Source of the DNA: Euglena gracilis
Taxonomy: Eukaryota; Euglenida; Euglenophyceae; Euglenales
NCBI GenBank assembly: GCA_039621445.1
Contig: CP154956.1
Coordinates: 26,457,744-26,521,743, forward strand
Reading direction: 5' to 3'
Length of the DNA stretch: 64,000 nt
Of this stretch, positions 18,697 to 29,771 are shown piece by piece (the stretch's first letter is position 1; each line of letters opens with the position of its first letter). The notes beneath the pieces are model-generated. The model saw only the letters and a list, made by a program, of their open reading frames with translations, was not told the DNA's origin and did no database searches. The position numbers were made by a program, and so were the translations under genes.

Positions 18697-19852
18697 TGCC
18701 AGCCCTCCCGCTGCCCCAGCAGGGCTTTGAGGAGGGTGGACATCAGTGTGCGGCCTTCCTGACCCAGTCCCCCGAAGCAGTCAAGCACGAAGGCAGTGAG
18801 CCGCCACCCCCGCCTTGTGCAGGCAGCATCATATTTACGGTGTTTTTCGGCTTCCTGCCTCTCCTGCCAGGTTTGCAGTTGGGTTGCACGACCAAGAGGG
18901 TTGCTTGGAATTTGGGTGTGGCGAATAGTGACGTCGATTGCCACAGGTCCGTCACTGTCAAGTCGTGGAATGAAAACATCGCCGGGGCGGGTGTTGTCAT
19001 CAGCCCGTTGCTCTTTCTTGGCTTGGAAGCCGCAGCGTTGCGCCAGGGAAGTGAGAAAGTCTTGGACAGCCGTGTGCCGCTTGTAAAGGTTGTTGAATTT
19101 GCAGCACAACAGGTGATGACCCGTGACATCCACATTCCCCTGGCATTTTGGACAGAGCAAGCCAGTGGTGGAGGCAACATCACTCAATGGCACTCCAATG
19201 TTCCACCGAAGGAGACAGCGGAATTCGGCCGAAGGCAAGAGCGTCCGGGTGGCGGTGCTCGGTGTGGCTGCAGCCCACGCCATCGCATGGGGCTGGCATT
19301 GGCTTGCAAACCGGACTTGATCTTGTGGCGGCAATTGTCGGGTTAGCAATGCTTGTCGTGCAGTGGAAAATTGGCCGTTCCACCACTTCTGAGAGGTGTG
19401 GGGGCTCTGAGCGTTTTGGATTAGAGACAAGTCCTCTAGCCATTGTGGAAGGGGAGCTGTGGTTCCGAGGGTGGTGGAAGTGTCCCGCAAACAATCCAGG
19501 GTGTCTGCAGGAGCACGGGGGAAAGCTGATGGGATTCCCAATGTCTCCGGCCCACGGCGGAAGTAATCAACGATGCCGGCAATTCGAGCAGGCAAGCGGA
19601 TGTGGCTGGGGTCTGAAAGACCAAGTCCCCCCAAGCGAATTGGCAGGCAGATTTGCTCCCATTGTTGTGGTGTACACGGGCCACCAAGCAGTCCTTCAAA
19701 ATAGTTCCGCAGGATTGTGCTGAATGCTGCACACTCCGGGCGGCCCTGGTGGTAGGAGGTTGCTCGTACCAGGAGGTTGCTCGTAGAAGGTCGTTTACTT
19801 TTCCAGAGGTGAGGCAATAGCGTAAAATGGTGAATTGGAGGTGCGCCTGTGG
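18697..19852 (-). pseudogene. Retrotransposon 3' half: zinc knuckle and restriction-like endonuclease (copy B/C)
   Basis: On the minus strand: QAHLQFTILRYCL, GGLGLSDPSHIRLPARI, WWNGQFS, FRCLLRWN, the knuckle CPKCQGNVDVTGHHLLCC, KRHTAVQDFL, then RPGDVFIPRLDSDGPVAIDV with the endonuclease acidic core, and GWRLTAFVLDCFGGLGQ. It is the direct continuation of 22,289-23,539: deleting the pogo-like element and one TA rejoins SLSKLP and QAHLQ in frame. There is a frameshift near 19,817. A close relative lies at 41,175-42,230. Confidence 0.88.
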
Positions 19853-20379
19853 TACCTCCCTGCCCAAAAATAGGCCGACACTCTAAGGGGTGACACCAAA
19901 ATGCGCAGGCATCAAAATGCGCCGGTCCGGCGGTCGTATGGAAAAGTCAGGGCGCATTAAAATGTCGTCGGTAGCCGGGACAGACGGTTCCGCGGACGTG
20001 TAATGACGTAAGTGTAATGAATGGCGGGTGGGTGATGCCGGGGTCGGAAAGATTTTTTTTGACCGAAAGAGGCCAAGAGTCCCAAGGGGGGTGGGTGTCT
20101 GGCTGGACATTTGCAAAAAAGTGCAAAAAATTTACTGGCCTCTGGTCGGTAAACGAATTATTTGGTCCAAAGATTCGAGACCACGGTTCTTTGGGACAGA
20201 GAAGTTTGGCAGCTTCGCCCCTTTTGAAAAAGTGGTTTGACAAAAGCTTCCTCGGCACGGTTTTTAAACTTAAAAAAATTGAAAACTGTTTTTTTGTTGT
20301 TTTGCACCAGAAATTCTCAAAAAAAACTCAAAACTTGAAAAGCTGACTGTGAAACGCGCAAGCCATTCTGAGCAACGGT

Positions 20380-20646
20380 TTGGAAAAAAAAACCTCCTGG
20401 GCCTTTTTCGAAGATGACGACACTGCCACAAAAGACTTCATGTTCACTGAAGTGTTCAGGGTTGTAAGAAGTCCATCTGACCGTGCCAAAAAAACACAGC
20501 CGTGCAGCCGACAGGCAGCTGCTGGACCGTCTCTCACAGAGGAAACCCGGGGGGGGGGATCAATGAAAAAAAGGGGGAAATTTTCAGGAAAAAAGCGACC
20601 CCAACCCTCAACAACCTCAACCACGCCCAACAACCAACCCATTTGA
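20380..20646 (+). other. Conserved ORF opposite the transposase, function unknown
   Basis: This plus-strand frame (WAFFEDDDTATKDFMFTEVF, then a Lys/Ser/Pro-rich tail) is partly kept in the truncated element copy at 6,230-6,360. The conservation may simply reflect shared ancestry of the two element copies. No domain is recognised. Confidence 0.25.
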
Positions 20647-20739
20647 TTCTGGGGAAGGCGTGTTTCGGCCAGGGAATTTTTGGTTTGAGACCAGGGTCCA
20701 AAACTTACAAAAAATCCCTGGTTCCATCAACCTCTCCTT

Positions 20740-22142
20740 GGTGCTCAGTCGTATTGTGTGTCGCAGCATCCTGTTGATGTGCTGGTCCCCGGGGTTGTGG
20801 CGATGGGAACATACATCTCTTTAGGGGGGGGTGCCAGGCTAGGGCTGGAAATCGCAAAACCTCAGAGAGATGTATGGATGGGAACGGTTGGGCAGGGTTT
20901 TGAAAACATGCACCTGAAAGGAGTTTTGTCAAAAAAATTGTCTGCGGTGTTAAAAATATACTCGTTCGTCTTCTTTCCACCGCAAGACATTGCTGGAGAT
21001 CTCTTCGAAATCCCCTCCATGGCTGCTGACATTGTCCACAATTATGAGCACCACTGCAGTTGGAGGCATCCTTTGCATGGTTTCCTTCAGCAAACGTTCA
21101 AAGGTAGTAATTGTTTGAAACTTGTCCTCAGAATGATCGAAATAAATTCGGCTGTCAAACCTATGAAGGGGCTGAGAAGTTACCTTTCATTTTGCACAAA
21201 CACACCCCTGCAGGCGTGGTTCGCACAGCCTGGTTTTGCCACGGAAGATCAGCTGACAGCAGACCACGGAACCATCCCGGGAAACCACAGGGGTGGCTGT
21301 TATCGTTCGCTTGTCATGAGGAATGTAAACACTTCGGCTTTGGTTTTGTTTTTGGTAGGTTCTGAGCCTTGGCAGGTAACAAATTGATGTCTCGTCTATT
21401 GCCAGTACTTGCTTTGAGGGCAATGGGCCGTCCCAAGGGATTCCTACATGCAGCAATCCCAGAACCCCAGAACAAACAGGCACATGAGCACACCATACTT
21501 CGCCGGCTCCTGCAAAATCTGGTTCAGGGACTGGCGCCACGCGGCATCTGCAGCAACGTCTGCTTCTGTGTCCACAGGTTTGTCAGTAGTGATGCCTCTG
21601 CAGACACAAACCATGCAGAAAAAACATTCTGCCCAAAGAGAATACCTCAAGTTCGTGAACTTGTGCCTCTTTCGAAAGCTCCAAGCCCAGCCTCGTCCAA
21701 GAATGGGGTGATCCTTCTCCCTGCGAGTCTCCTGCATCAGACGTCCACCCAGGTTTGTCAGCATTTCTCTGTCAACTGGGGCACCTTCATTGCGAACAGC
21801 TTGCACAAAGGTACTCAGAGCTTCCTCCTCAACAGCGTTCAGAAGTGCAGGCCGACCACGACCAAGAACTTCACCTCGGACAGCCAGCTTGGCCTCCCAA
21901 CCTCTCAGGGTTGACGACGGCGGCGTCAGATTGGATCCCAGATGTCGACACAGTGAGGCCCACGAGCGGCCACACTTGATCCATTCCTCGACAATCATCG
22001 CCTTGTGATCACTGGAATACTTCAGCCAGGGGCGCTCAATTGGTTTCACCTTGACACTTTGCTTTGTTTCGATGAACTTCTCCCTCAGTATTCTTTGCAG
22101 GTGGTGTGTTCCATGTGGTTGCTTCACAACAAACCGGTCCAT
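20740..22142 (-). CDS. pogo/Tigger-like transposase with short introns
   Basis: It starts MDRFVVKQPHGTHH at 22,142. The DNA-binding region is followed by GWAWSFRKRHKFTNLRYS, the CENP-B-type helix-turn-helix. The catalytic domain has VLAIDETSICYLPR (first Asp), then ITATPVVSRDGSVVC and FRGKTRLCEP, and VVLIIVDNVSSHGG (second Asp). NPGDQHINRML near 20,775 is a candidate for the third. Two GT-AG introns restore the frame: about 50 nt joining AKYG to IPWDG (near 21,465), and 45 nt joining PRLQG to FDSRIY (near 21,170), which removes a stop codon. The splice between the second and third catalytic blocks is not resolved. It may be functional or recently dead. Confidence 0.75.
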
Positions 22143-22288
22143 CCTGAATATTAGGGATCACCAACGGCAGTTTGTACATTTCGCGTTTTTTTCGCGAATA
22201 TTTGTGAACACCAAAATGCGCGGGTCAACCTCCTGCGCATTAAAGTGACGACAATTAAAGTGACCGCGCATTAATCGGCAGACCGGTA

Positions 22289-23539
22289 GCTTGGAAAGAG
22301 ATTGGCACGCGTCCATAACACCATTCACACGTTTCCTCCAGATCTGCCGGGCGAATGCATCGCCTTCCGGATGGCACAATGGGACTCCGAGAACTTTGAG
22401 GCCAGAATCCTTGAGAAACGGCACAATGGGCACTTGGCGCAGTGGGCTGTCCACCGGGATTCCATCTGGCAGTGTGCCTCCGCTGTTGGTGGTGAAGGCT
22501 GGGCCCCACAGATTGCACTTTGCAAGGTTCACCGCCAATCCCCGTTTGCCCGCTTCATGGAGCAATGTGGAAAGTGCCGTGTGGAGCTGTATCGGCGAAC
22601 CCAGAAGATGGCCATCGTCCAAATACCACCCCTGCCATTCGACTTTAGCGGACAGCTCTTCCAGAACATCCTGCAGTCCCCAGGCAAACAGCGCTGGGCC
22701 ACACGGGTCTCCTTGTTGGGCGCCTCTGGCGGAAGTGAGCATCTGCTTCCCACAAAACAGTTTGGAATGTTGGCTATAGCAACTCTCAAGCCATGGCATC
22801 GCAGAGGGACATCTGCGACGGGCACTGTCCAATGCTGACCCGCGGAGGAGGCTGTTGAACGCGTTGCTCAGGTCTATTTGCAAAAGGCCCCAACGATCCT
22901 CCTTCTTGCGGAAGAGGTCATCGGTCATCTGTTGCAAGCCAATTGCGGTGAGGCTGCAAGCGTTGCGGACCCCTACACCGCATTGCATGGGACTGAGGTC
23001 TTTGAGGGTCTGCGTGATGGCTTGGTGGTGCATCAGTACCTTGGCCACAAGGCGTCTGAGGCATTCCCCTGCAGCGATTGGTCGGGTACCCTCTACTGCG
23101 CCATCACCATTGCTCGGGGAGGGGGCCGCTTTCCGGAGTGGCGTGAGTGTGGCAGACGCAAGAATTGGTGACATGTGAGGATGGACACCCTTTGAAATGC
23201 AGTCGCAAATAAAGATATCCAAGGTCTCCAACAGCTCTTCCGCCCGGGATCCGGGGAGGTCTGCGAGCATGCTCCGCAGGTGGTCTGGCCGCAGGCCAGA
23301 GGGGCCTGCGGCGGAGTCCTTCGGGAAAGAACAGATTGCTTTGCGGAGGGCCACTGTCCTTTCGCGAAAAGATTCTGCATCGCGGGGGAACTGCAATTTG
23401 TGGGAGGGATCCCAAGGTCCAAAGCCGGGAGCCTCCTCATGGGGGTGGAGGGCCTGAAGTTGCCATTGCATTTGGACAGAAGATTGGGATGCAATGCAGA
23501 AAACAGAAGTGAACACACTGGAGCTGAAAGTGGCACTTA
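22289..23539 (-). pseudogene. Retrotransposon RT half (copy B), interrupted by the pogo-like element
   Basis: On the minus strand: FPKDSAAGPSGLRPDHLRSM, MQCGVGVRNACSLTAIGLQQ, WGLLQIDLSNAFNSLLRG (palm), ARGAQQGDPCGPALFAWGLQ, GWYLDDGHLLGSP (catalytic DD), LAVNLAKCNLWGPAF and SGLKVLGVPL, all in one open frame to SLSKLP. No stop codon breaks the RT core, so the copy was young when the pogo-like element landed. Its 3' half continues at 19,852 downward. Confidence 0.9.
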
Positions 23540-23700
23540 GTTGGCAGATGGGGGGCCTTTGCAGGCCCAATGGGGGGGGCCTTTGCAGGCCCAGATGAGG
23601 GGGCCTTTGCAGGCCCAGATGATGGGGCCTTTGCAGGCCCAGATGCGGGGGCCTTTGCAGGCCCAAAGGGGGGGGGGCCTTTGCAGGCCCATAAGGTGCC
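23540..23700 (+). repeat. 24-bp minisatellite GGGGCCTTTGCAGGCCCA
   Basis: Six units of about 24 bp with core GGCCTTTGCAGGCCCA. On the minus strand they translate as a LGLQRPPH octapeptide repeat fused upstream of the RT frame. Whether it is part of the protein or an expansion in the 5' region is uncertain. Confidence 0.75.
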
Positions 23701-23774
23701 ACCAGGGCTGAGCAGCCCAGTATGCCATTGACGACAGCATGTCCAGCTGCAGCAAAGTGCAAAGTGGCTCCAGT

Positions 23775-23910
23775 ACCAGCTTCTGCCTGCACCAGCAGGA
23801 CTGCTTCTGCAGCACCACCAAGGGTACACCAGCAGGGCTTCAGGGCGTCTTCTGCCTGCACCAGCAGGACTTCAAGGCTTCTTCTGCCTGCACCAGCAGG
23901 ACTTGTAAGT
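23775..23910 (+). repeat. Tandem repeat CTTCTGCCTGCACCAGCAGG
   Basis: Three to four copies of a CTTCTGCCTGCACCAGCAGG unit, the last two 34 bp apart. No gene content seen. Confidence 0.65.
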
Positions 23911-24529
23911 GACTCTCAATGGCAATTGAAAACTTGACTTGGATACTTGACCCCACCAGGGGCTTTCAATTGTCCGCCATGTGTTATGCGAAAAAAAAAT
24001 AGACACTCAGAAAGCCACGCGATTCCTAATCGCCTGATCTGCCACTAACCAACATAACCAATATACTTTCCACAGTGTTTCACAAAAAGTGTAGACGCTC
24101 AAGCCTCCCACACCGCTTCTTACCCACAGGGGCACTGATGCTTCATCGTGCCCCACTCACCTGACCCATCTCTCTACTATGAACGATGACACATCCCCTA
24201 GCGGGGCTTGTTGACTTACCGCATTTGTCTTCATGCTTTTGCAGATCCCATGGCCCGGTAGTAAAAGCCCAGATGTTTCGCGATTTTGAGACCAACCTGG
24301 CCGGCAAAAGCAGCACACACAAAGGGGCCCGCCCGCCCTGGACTCCATAAAGCGAGACGGAGAGAGCACGCGCGACCCCACAAGCCGGCTATAGCCCCTA
24401 AAAAAAAAAACCTGGCCGTCCACCAGCCTTCCGGAGCCACAAAGCCGGAGAACACCGCGCATGCACACTTCACACCTCTCCACCCGTCACTCTCTGCTTG
24501 GGCTTTTCCCTTGCTCTCACCGCTTGACC
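23911..24529. other. No supported gene
   Basis: Mixed sequence with no RT, transposase or splice-supported exon. It leads into the reversed R2 block. Confidence 0.4.
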
Positions 24530-24630
24530 CACACTCCTTCGTTGTATATAGCCTCGCACCCTCGAACACTCAAACCCAGTAGGCTGTGCCACTGGTCCGT
24601 GGATTCGGTTCGCCCCACCACCGCTGTTGT
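24530..24630 (-). repeat. R2 block, reverse orientation
   Basis: Reverse complement of the R2 core (AACCGAATCCACGGACCAGT then GGCACAGCCTACTGG), with the TATATACAACG motif on its 3' side as in the plus-strand copies. Confidence 0.65.
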
Positions 24631-24639
24631 TAAAGTTTA

Positions 24640-24900
24640 ATCCTGGCCGTCCGTCCGTCCAGCCAAAATGCACCCTGTCCAGCCGTCCGTCCAGGTGAAA
24701 GGAATTTTCTGTAGCCGTCCGTCCGTCCGTCCGTTCGTCCGTTCGTCCGTCCGCACGTCTCCTTTGCACTCCTCGGTGGGCACAAAAAAAGGAGGAGGCG
24801 CCAGCCGCGGCTGGCCGTGGCTGGTGGCTGGCAGAAAAGAGGAGGAGGAGGTCTGGCTGGTGGCTGGTGAAAAAAAGAGGAGGAGGAGGTCTGGCCGGTA
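24640..24900 (+). repeat. GTCC microsatellite and GGCTGGTGGCTGG / GAGGAGGAGG repeats
   Basis: CGTC/CGTT tetranucleotide runs at 24,643-24,760 are followed by two copies of a 53-bp unit rich in GGCTGG and GAGGAGGAGG. Confidence 0.8.
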
Positions 24901-25034
24901 TCTGGCTGGCCGTGGGGACCCCAGCTCCCATGTGGTGATGGCCCCCCCAGGACATCCTCACTGCAGCTCCATCTCAACAGGGCTGTGGGGGTGTGCTGCT
25001 GGGGGGGAATGTGGGGGTTTACTTTTTGTTTTTT

Positions 25035-25625
25035 TTTCACATTGCGTTGTGTTCTTTTCCGAGTGTTGTAAAACCCTGTTCCTGCAAGGGGTGCTGTGGT
25101 CTGGCCACAAATCCTCCCCATTGGGCATTGGGGAACCAGGAGGGGAACAATGGCTCCACAGTTTGGTGCATCTTCCCATCTGCCCCGCCGGAAGGGAAGA
25201 TTTGGGACCCTCCAACTCTGCAAGGGGTGTGGCCACAACAAAGACCTGCTTCTATGGCAGATGCCCCCCATTTTGGGACAATGCACTCAGAAAACTAACT
25301 GCCCCTCTCCTGCCGCCCATGCGTGGAAACACGGTTTTGGCAACCCCCTTGCCACTTCCTGAAGACTTCCTGACTGTTCGGTGGGCTTCGGACAGAGTTG
25401 CTCACAACCTGCTTTTCTCTGACGAGCCACTAAACGCTGGACCCATCTTTTGGATGCAACAACAACTGAGTTACATTTTCTGGCGTCCGCCTCACCCCCC
25501 TATCACTGTAGCGGGTGACGTCGAGCTGAACCCGGGCCCGGCAACCGGGAAACCCCCCGCTCCGTCCCCCAGGAAACATCGCCGTGGACAAGTGGACCTC
25601 TTACATCCACCCCTGCCCCCAACAT
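25035..25625 (+). CDS. ORF segment with a 2A-type ribosome-skipping motif
   Basis: An open plus-strand frame reads PPMRGNTVLATPLPLPEDFL, AHNLLFSDEPLNAGP and ITVAGDVELNPGP (motif at 25,514-25,540), then a Pro-rich stretch cut by a MITE at 25,631. DxExNPGP is the invariant core of 2A peptides, which make ribosomes skip one peptide bond and release two proteins. Such motifs are known near the start of some non-LTR retrotransposon ORFs. The strand and position upstream of copy A suggest its 5' coding region or an adjacent related copy. The upstream start is not determined. Confidence 0.45.
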
Positions 25626-25630
25626 CCGAG

Positions 25631-25869
25631 GGGGGTCGGCACACCCCTCCCCCCCCCCCTCACCGACCCCCTCGCCACGCCATTTTACCCCCCCCTCCCC
25701 CCCCTTTTCAGACCCCCTCGCCACGCCATGTCAGCCGCGCCAAAGAAAATTTTCTTGGAAAACCCCCGCGCACCCCTCCCCCCCCCATCCGGGACCCCCT
25801 CGCCACGCCAAAAACCCCCCCTCCCCCCCCCCCCCTAGCCGGACGGCTCGCCACGGCGTGCCGACCCCC
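25631..25869 (+). mobile_element. C-tract MITE family 1, copy 3, 5-bp TSD
   Basis: CCGAG at 25,626-25,630 and 25,870-25,874 is an exact 5-bp duplication. The ends are GGGGGTCGGCACACC and GGCGTGCCGACCCCC. Nearly identical to the copy at 7,631. Confidence 0.85.
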
Positions 25870-26159
25870 CCGAGGACAGGGGGACGCCCCTGTTCCTCCC
25901 ATGTGTCAAGAGGCGCCCCATCCCGCCCGCCGCCCAGGGCCCCCAGAGGGGGACGCCCCCATCCTGAGATGCGCCCAAACCGTGAGCAGCAAAGGCAATG
26001 ACCTGGGGGTGATGCCGCCAAGGCTCCCGCCCCCAGTGAGCCTAGGCGAGTCTCCCTGCTCCTCCCCCCCGAGGGCAGCTTCACCCCACCGACGCCCCCA
26101 AAGCACCAGCAGGCTGGCCCACACGTTAGCGGCGTTTTCGCTGGGCTGTGATCCGAGGG

Positions 26160-26377
26160 GGGGTGGTTCGGGACGCGGGGGGGGACGCAGGGGGGGGGGG
26201 GACGCGGGGGGGGACGCGGGGGGGAACCGTGGCCCAACCACCCCCACACGTTTTCTTTGGCGTCACCTAAATTTGTGTGTAATTTTCCTTTGGTCGACCA
26301 AAAAACGTGCCCAGCCAAAATCCGGGACGCGGGGGGGACGCGGGGGGGACGCGGGGGGGACGCGGGGGGAACACCCC
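26160..26377 (+). mobile_element. G-tract MITE family 2, copy 2
   Basis: GGGGTGGTTCGGGACGCG to GGGGGAACACCCC, with the shared middle. The flanks GAGGG and CAGGG match at 4 of 5 bases. Confidence 0.8.
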
Positions 26378-26678
26378 CAGGGAGACGCCGCCAAGGATCT
26401 CTCCCTCGGTGAGCCCGGGCGGGCCTGTCCCTCCCCATGGTGCTGCCGCAGTCCCCACTGCCGGCCATTCCCCCTTCCCTGCCCCGAGGTGCACCCGCCG
26501 TGTCAGTGCTCCCTCCTCACCCCGTCCCCACCCTAGCACCAGCCCACAGTCAGTTTCACCATCATCACCTTTTCCATCCCTCCCCCATCTTCACCGTCCA
26601 GAGCCACGTCTCGGCCACAGGAAGCAATCCAAACCCATCGCCCGGTGCGGTTCCTGGTTGCGTGATCTTTGTGCAGAT

Positions 26679-26704
26679 GGTGACATCGAACCAAACCAGG
26701 TCCA
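26679..26704 (+). other. 2A-like motif with a 1-nt deletion
   Basis: The sequence reads DLCADGDIEPN in one frame and continues PGPEPNVPQDAG in the next, joined at 26,696-26,699. With one base restored it would be a complete 2A core directly before the zinc-finger region of copy A. Confidence 0.5.
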
Positions 26705-28477
26705 GAGCCAAATGTTCCCCAGGATGCTGGAGCAGTGTTCCTGGTGGCACATCAGAACGACGACATGTTGAACTTGGCCATCCCTTCTGCCTCGTCGTCA
26801 ACAGCGCAACAGCAAACACCAAGGCTGCTGGTGGCTGATACCAGGGAAACCCGGAAACGACGAGCAGAACGAGATCCGGACTCCTCAGATTCGGATGCGG
26901 ACAGTGGATTCTTCCATTGCCCCTTTGCCCCTTGCACGAAGTCATTGCGACGGAATTTCCAAGGTTGGAATGCGAAGCGGTTGATGGTCAACCACGTGGC
27001 GACAGCGCATGTGGCAGCCAATGAAGTGCCGTCTGCATCATGGCTGCTACAGACGCAGCGGTGGGTGTGCGGGCATTGCTTGCGCCTGCTACCGGAAGGA
27101 AAGCAATGCGTGGGAGAGAACTGCTTTCGGGTGCGAGCGGATCCCGTCCCTTCCAGATTACCGCCAGTGTCACACCCAGCAGCACCACCACCTGCGGCTT
27201 CCTCGCGCCAAAGCTTGACAACATCATTGGACACCCAAAATGCAGCCATGGCCGGGGCAATCAATGAGATCCTGTCCCTCTCACAGCCGCTCTTTCGGCA
27301 CATCCCACGTGGAGCAGTGACAATGTGGGGTGTGGCATGGGCAGAGGTGCAACAACGCCTGTGCAGAGAGCGGTCATGGGAGTCGTTGCGCGACTGGGCA
27401 CTGTTCCAAAAGGTGACGTTGTGGTCCCCAAGGGGCGGCAAGGGGCACAAAGGCCAAGCAGTGGAGCTGATACGCTCACGAGTGCGGCGATTCAAGGACG
27501 GCGACATCATTTCTTTATGGGAAGAGTACCGCCAAAGCTTTCCACGACCAGAGCGCAAGAGAAAGAAAAGCGACGTGTCCTTATCCTTACAAGACAAAGT
27601 GGAGAGACTGCAAGAACGGCCCTTTTTGAACGCCTTGCGAGGACTCATGGATGATGGAGCATTCGGGAAAGCAGTGAAGCACATGATGTCGGATGGTCTG
27701 CACGACCCTGTGGATCCCAACGTGCAATCCAAATTACGAGATCTGCATCCGCGGAGACCGCCAGTGGCCTGCCCCAATCCTGTGTTGAAGAACTTTCCGT
27801 TTCCCAATGAGAACTCGAGTCAGGAACTTCGGGATTTGCAGAAACTCCTACGAGAAACTCCTACAACTCCTATGCTTTCGTTTCCGAAGGCATCCGCAGC
27901 GGGCCCCGATGGGTTGAGACCGCAGCATTTGCAAGACATTGTGCGGGTGGATGCAGGAGCGGTGTCTCTCGTGCTGTCAGCATTGAGCTCCTTCACCAAG
28001 GCAGCACTCGAAGGGACACTGCCGCCGTCAGCCATGCCATTCATTGCCTCTGCATCGCTGATCCCCTTGAAGAAACCGGGCCCCGGCGGCAACATCAATA
28101 TCCGTCCAGTGGCCGTCGGGAACACAATTCGCCGATTTGTGGGAAGTTTGCCATGAATTCCGCAGCGGTGAAGCAACGTGCAGCAGAGTTGCTACCAAAC
28201 CAATGTGGGGTGGCAATGGAGGGAGTCTGTGAGACCATCGCCCAAGGACTGCAGTCCTTAACGCAAAACACAGCTGGTGAGGCGTGGGCCATCTTGCAAG
28301 TCGACCTCCAGAATGCGTTCAATGCGGTGGATCGGCAAGCTCTGCTCGATGCGGTGCGTTCACGTGCTCCGGAATTGGAAGCTTGGGCTCGCCTGTCATA
28401 TGCGTCACACTCCGTCTTGTATTCTCAAGGCCACAAACTCACCAGCGAGCAAGGAGTGCAGCAAGGTGACCCCTTGG

Positions 28478-28961
28478 TAGGGTTGTGCCAATTTATCGTT
28501 TCGGGCTGGCGAATGATTAATCGCGATTAATCGGGGTGTCTCGGACGATTAACGATTAATTGGTCCCTTCCGATTTTTGATAATGAAATCTGCCTGAGAA
28601 ATGCTAATATCGAACATAGACCATTTCTTTGTGTGCCCGCTGACGAAGATTTGTTTAATTCTCTGTTGACATGGCAAAATGAAGTTTATTAGGAACTGCC
28701 GTATCTTAATCAGAATCGCGCGACGTTTCACGGGCACATTGGTTGACTCGTTAGCCACTTTTAGCAACAGTTTTCATGGTGTTCCAGCAAGTAGTGTGCT
28801 ATCTGACTGACTAACCCGCGAATTTTTGTTGATTTCAACAAACATTGTGCCTATTGTGGTTTACATCCACAATGAACGATTAATCGCCATAGGCCGAACG
28901 ATTCGATTAATCGGTGATGACGAACGATTAATCGATTAATCGATTAATCGAAACAGCCCTA
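28478..28961. mobile_element. 484-bp MITE with ATTAATCG repeats, 7-bp TSD
   Basis: CCCTTGG at 28,471-28,477 recurs at 28,962-28,968. The ends TAGGGTTGTGCC and GAAACAGCCCTA are inverted. CGATTAATCG palindromes crowd both subterminal regions. It breaks the RT exactly between GDPL and GPLFFAL, and deletion plus one TSD restores the frame. TIRs resemble hAT elements, though those usually give 8-bp TSDs. Confidence 0.85.
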
Positions 28962-29592
28962 CCCTTGGGACCGCTCTTCTTCGCCTTGACATGGCAAGAT
29001 GTGGTGACAAGACTCCCTAGGGATCTCGCAATGAATGCGTGGTATCTGGATGATGGGCACCTCGTGGGTACATTGGAGGCCTTGGCGTCCTCTCTGGAAA
29101 TCATCCGTGCAAGCTCCAGCCGCCTCGGGGTGCACCTGAATCTGCAGAAGTGCCGCCTTTGGGGACCAGCACAAGTACAATTAAACACAGAAGGCCCAAA
29201 CTTTGAACTGCTCCGTTCCATTCCAAAAGTCCCCTGGCTGCCTGGCCATGGCCTGCGAGTCTTGGGCTTCCCAGTGGAGCACCCAACTTCAACAACGTTT
29301 CGCAAGAAAGAGATGCAGTCTTTGGTGGATCGGATGCAGGAAGCGTGCCATGTCTTGAGCAATCTCGGTGACCCGCAGTGCGAGCACATTTTACTGCGTT
29401 ATTGCCTTGATGCCTGCAAAGTCATGCACTTCCTCCGCGCCATGCAAGCCGTGTCCTTGGAGGCTCCAATCGGCAGCACGCATCATTCGCCGCACGTGGG
29501 ACGACATTCTGGGTCACCCAGCTACCTCGGATGAACAGTGGGTGCAATGCACCCTCCCCCTGCGCATGGCGGGGTTGGGAATCTGTGTCAAG

Positions 29593-29771
29593 AACTGTGT
29601 TTGGGCCAAGGGTTAGGGGGAGCCCAGGGGCGGGGACCGCGGCGCCGAAGGCGCCGTGGTCGCCCCTGGGCCCCCCTAAAACCTTGGCCCAAAGCACTGT
29701 TCTTGTTTGAAACCGTGTTTTGGGCGAAGATTTAAGACTTTTAAAGTCTCGAAATCGGCCCAAACACGGTT
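29593..29771. mobile_element. 179-bp fold-back MITE, 5-bp TSD
   Basis: TCAAG at 29,588-29,592 and 29,772-29,776. The ends AACTGTGTTTGGGCC and GGCCCAAACACGGTT are inverted with one mismatch. The inside holds a second palindrome around GGCGCCGAAGGCGCC. Removal restores the frame GLGICVK-DPIVLQAPARM in copy A. Confidence 0.8.

Larger units (their letters stand above)
19855..22286 (-). mobile_element. Complete pogo/Tigger-like DNA transposon, 2,432 bp
   Basis: TA duplications at 19,853-19,854 and 22,287-22,288 flank ends CCTCCCTGCCCAAAAATAGG and, from the other side, CCGGTCTGCCGATTAATGCG, which are imperfect inverted repeats. GCGCATTAAA and CAAAATGCGC motifs repeat in both subterminal regions. 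It encodes a minus-strand transposase and sits inside the minus-strand retrotransposon. TA targets and a DDE enzyme with a CENP-B-like head are typical of the group. Confidence 0.85.

Noticed and set aside
24668-26536. A single 622-residue protein
   Set aside because: The frame runs through two MITEs with exact or near-exact duplications and repeats; only the part before 25,631 is likely real coding sequence.
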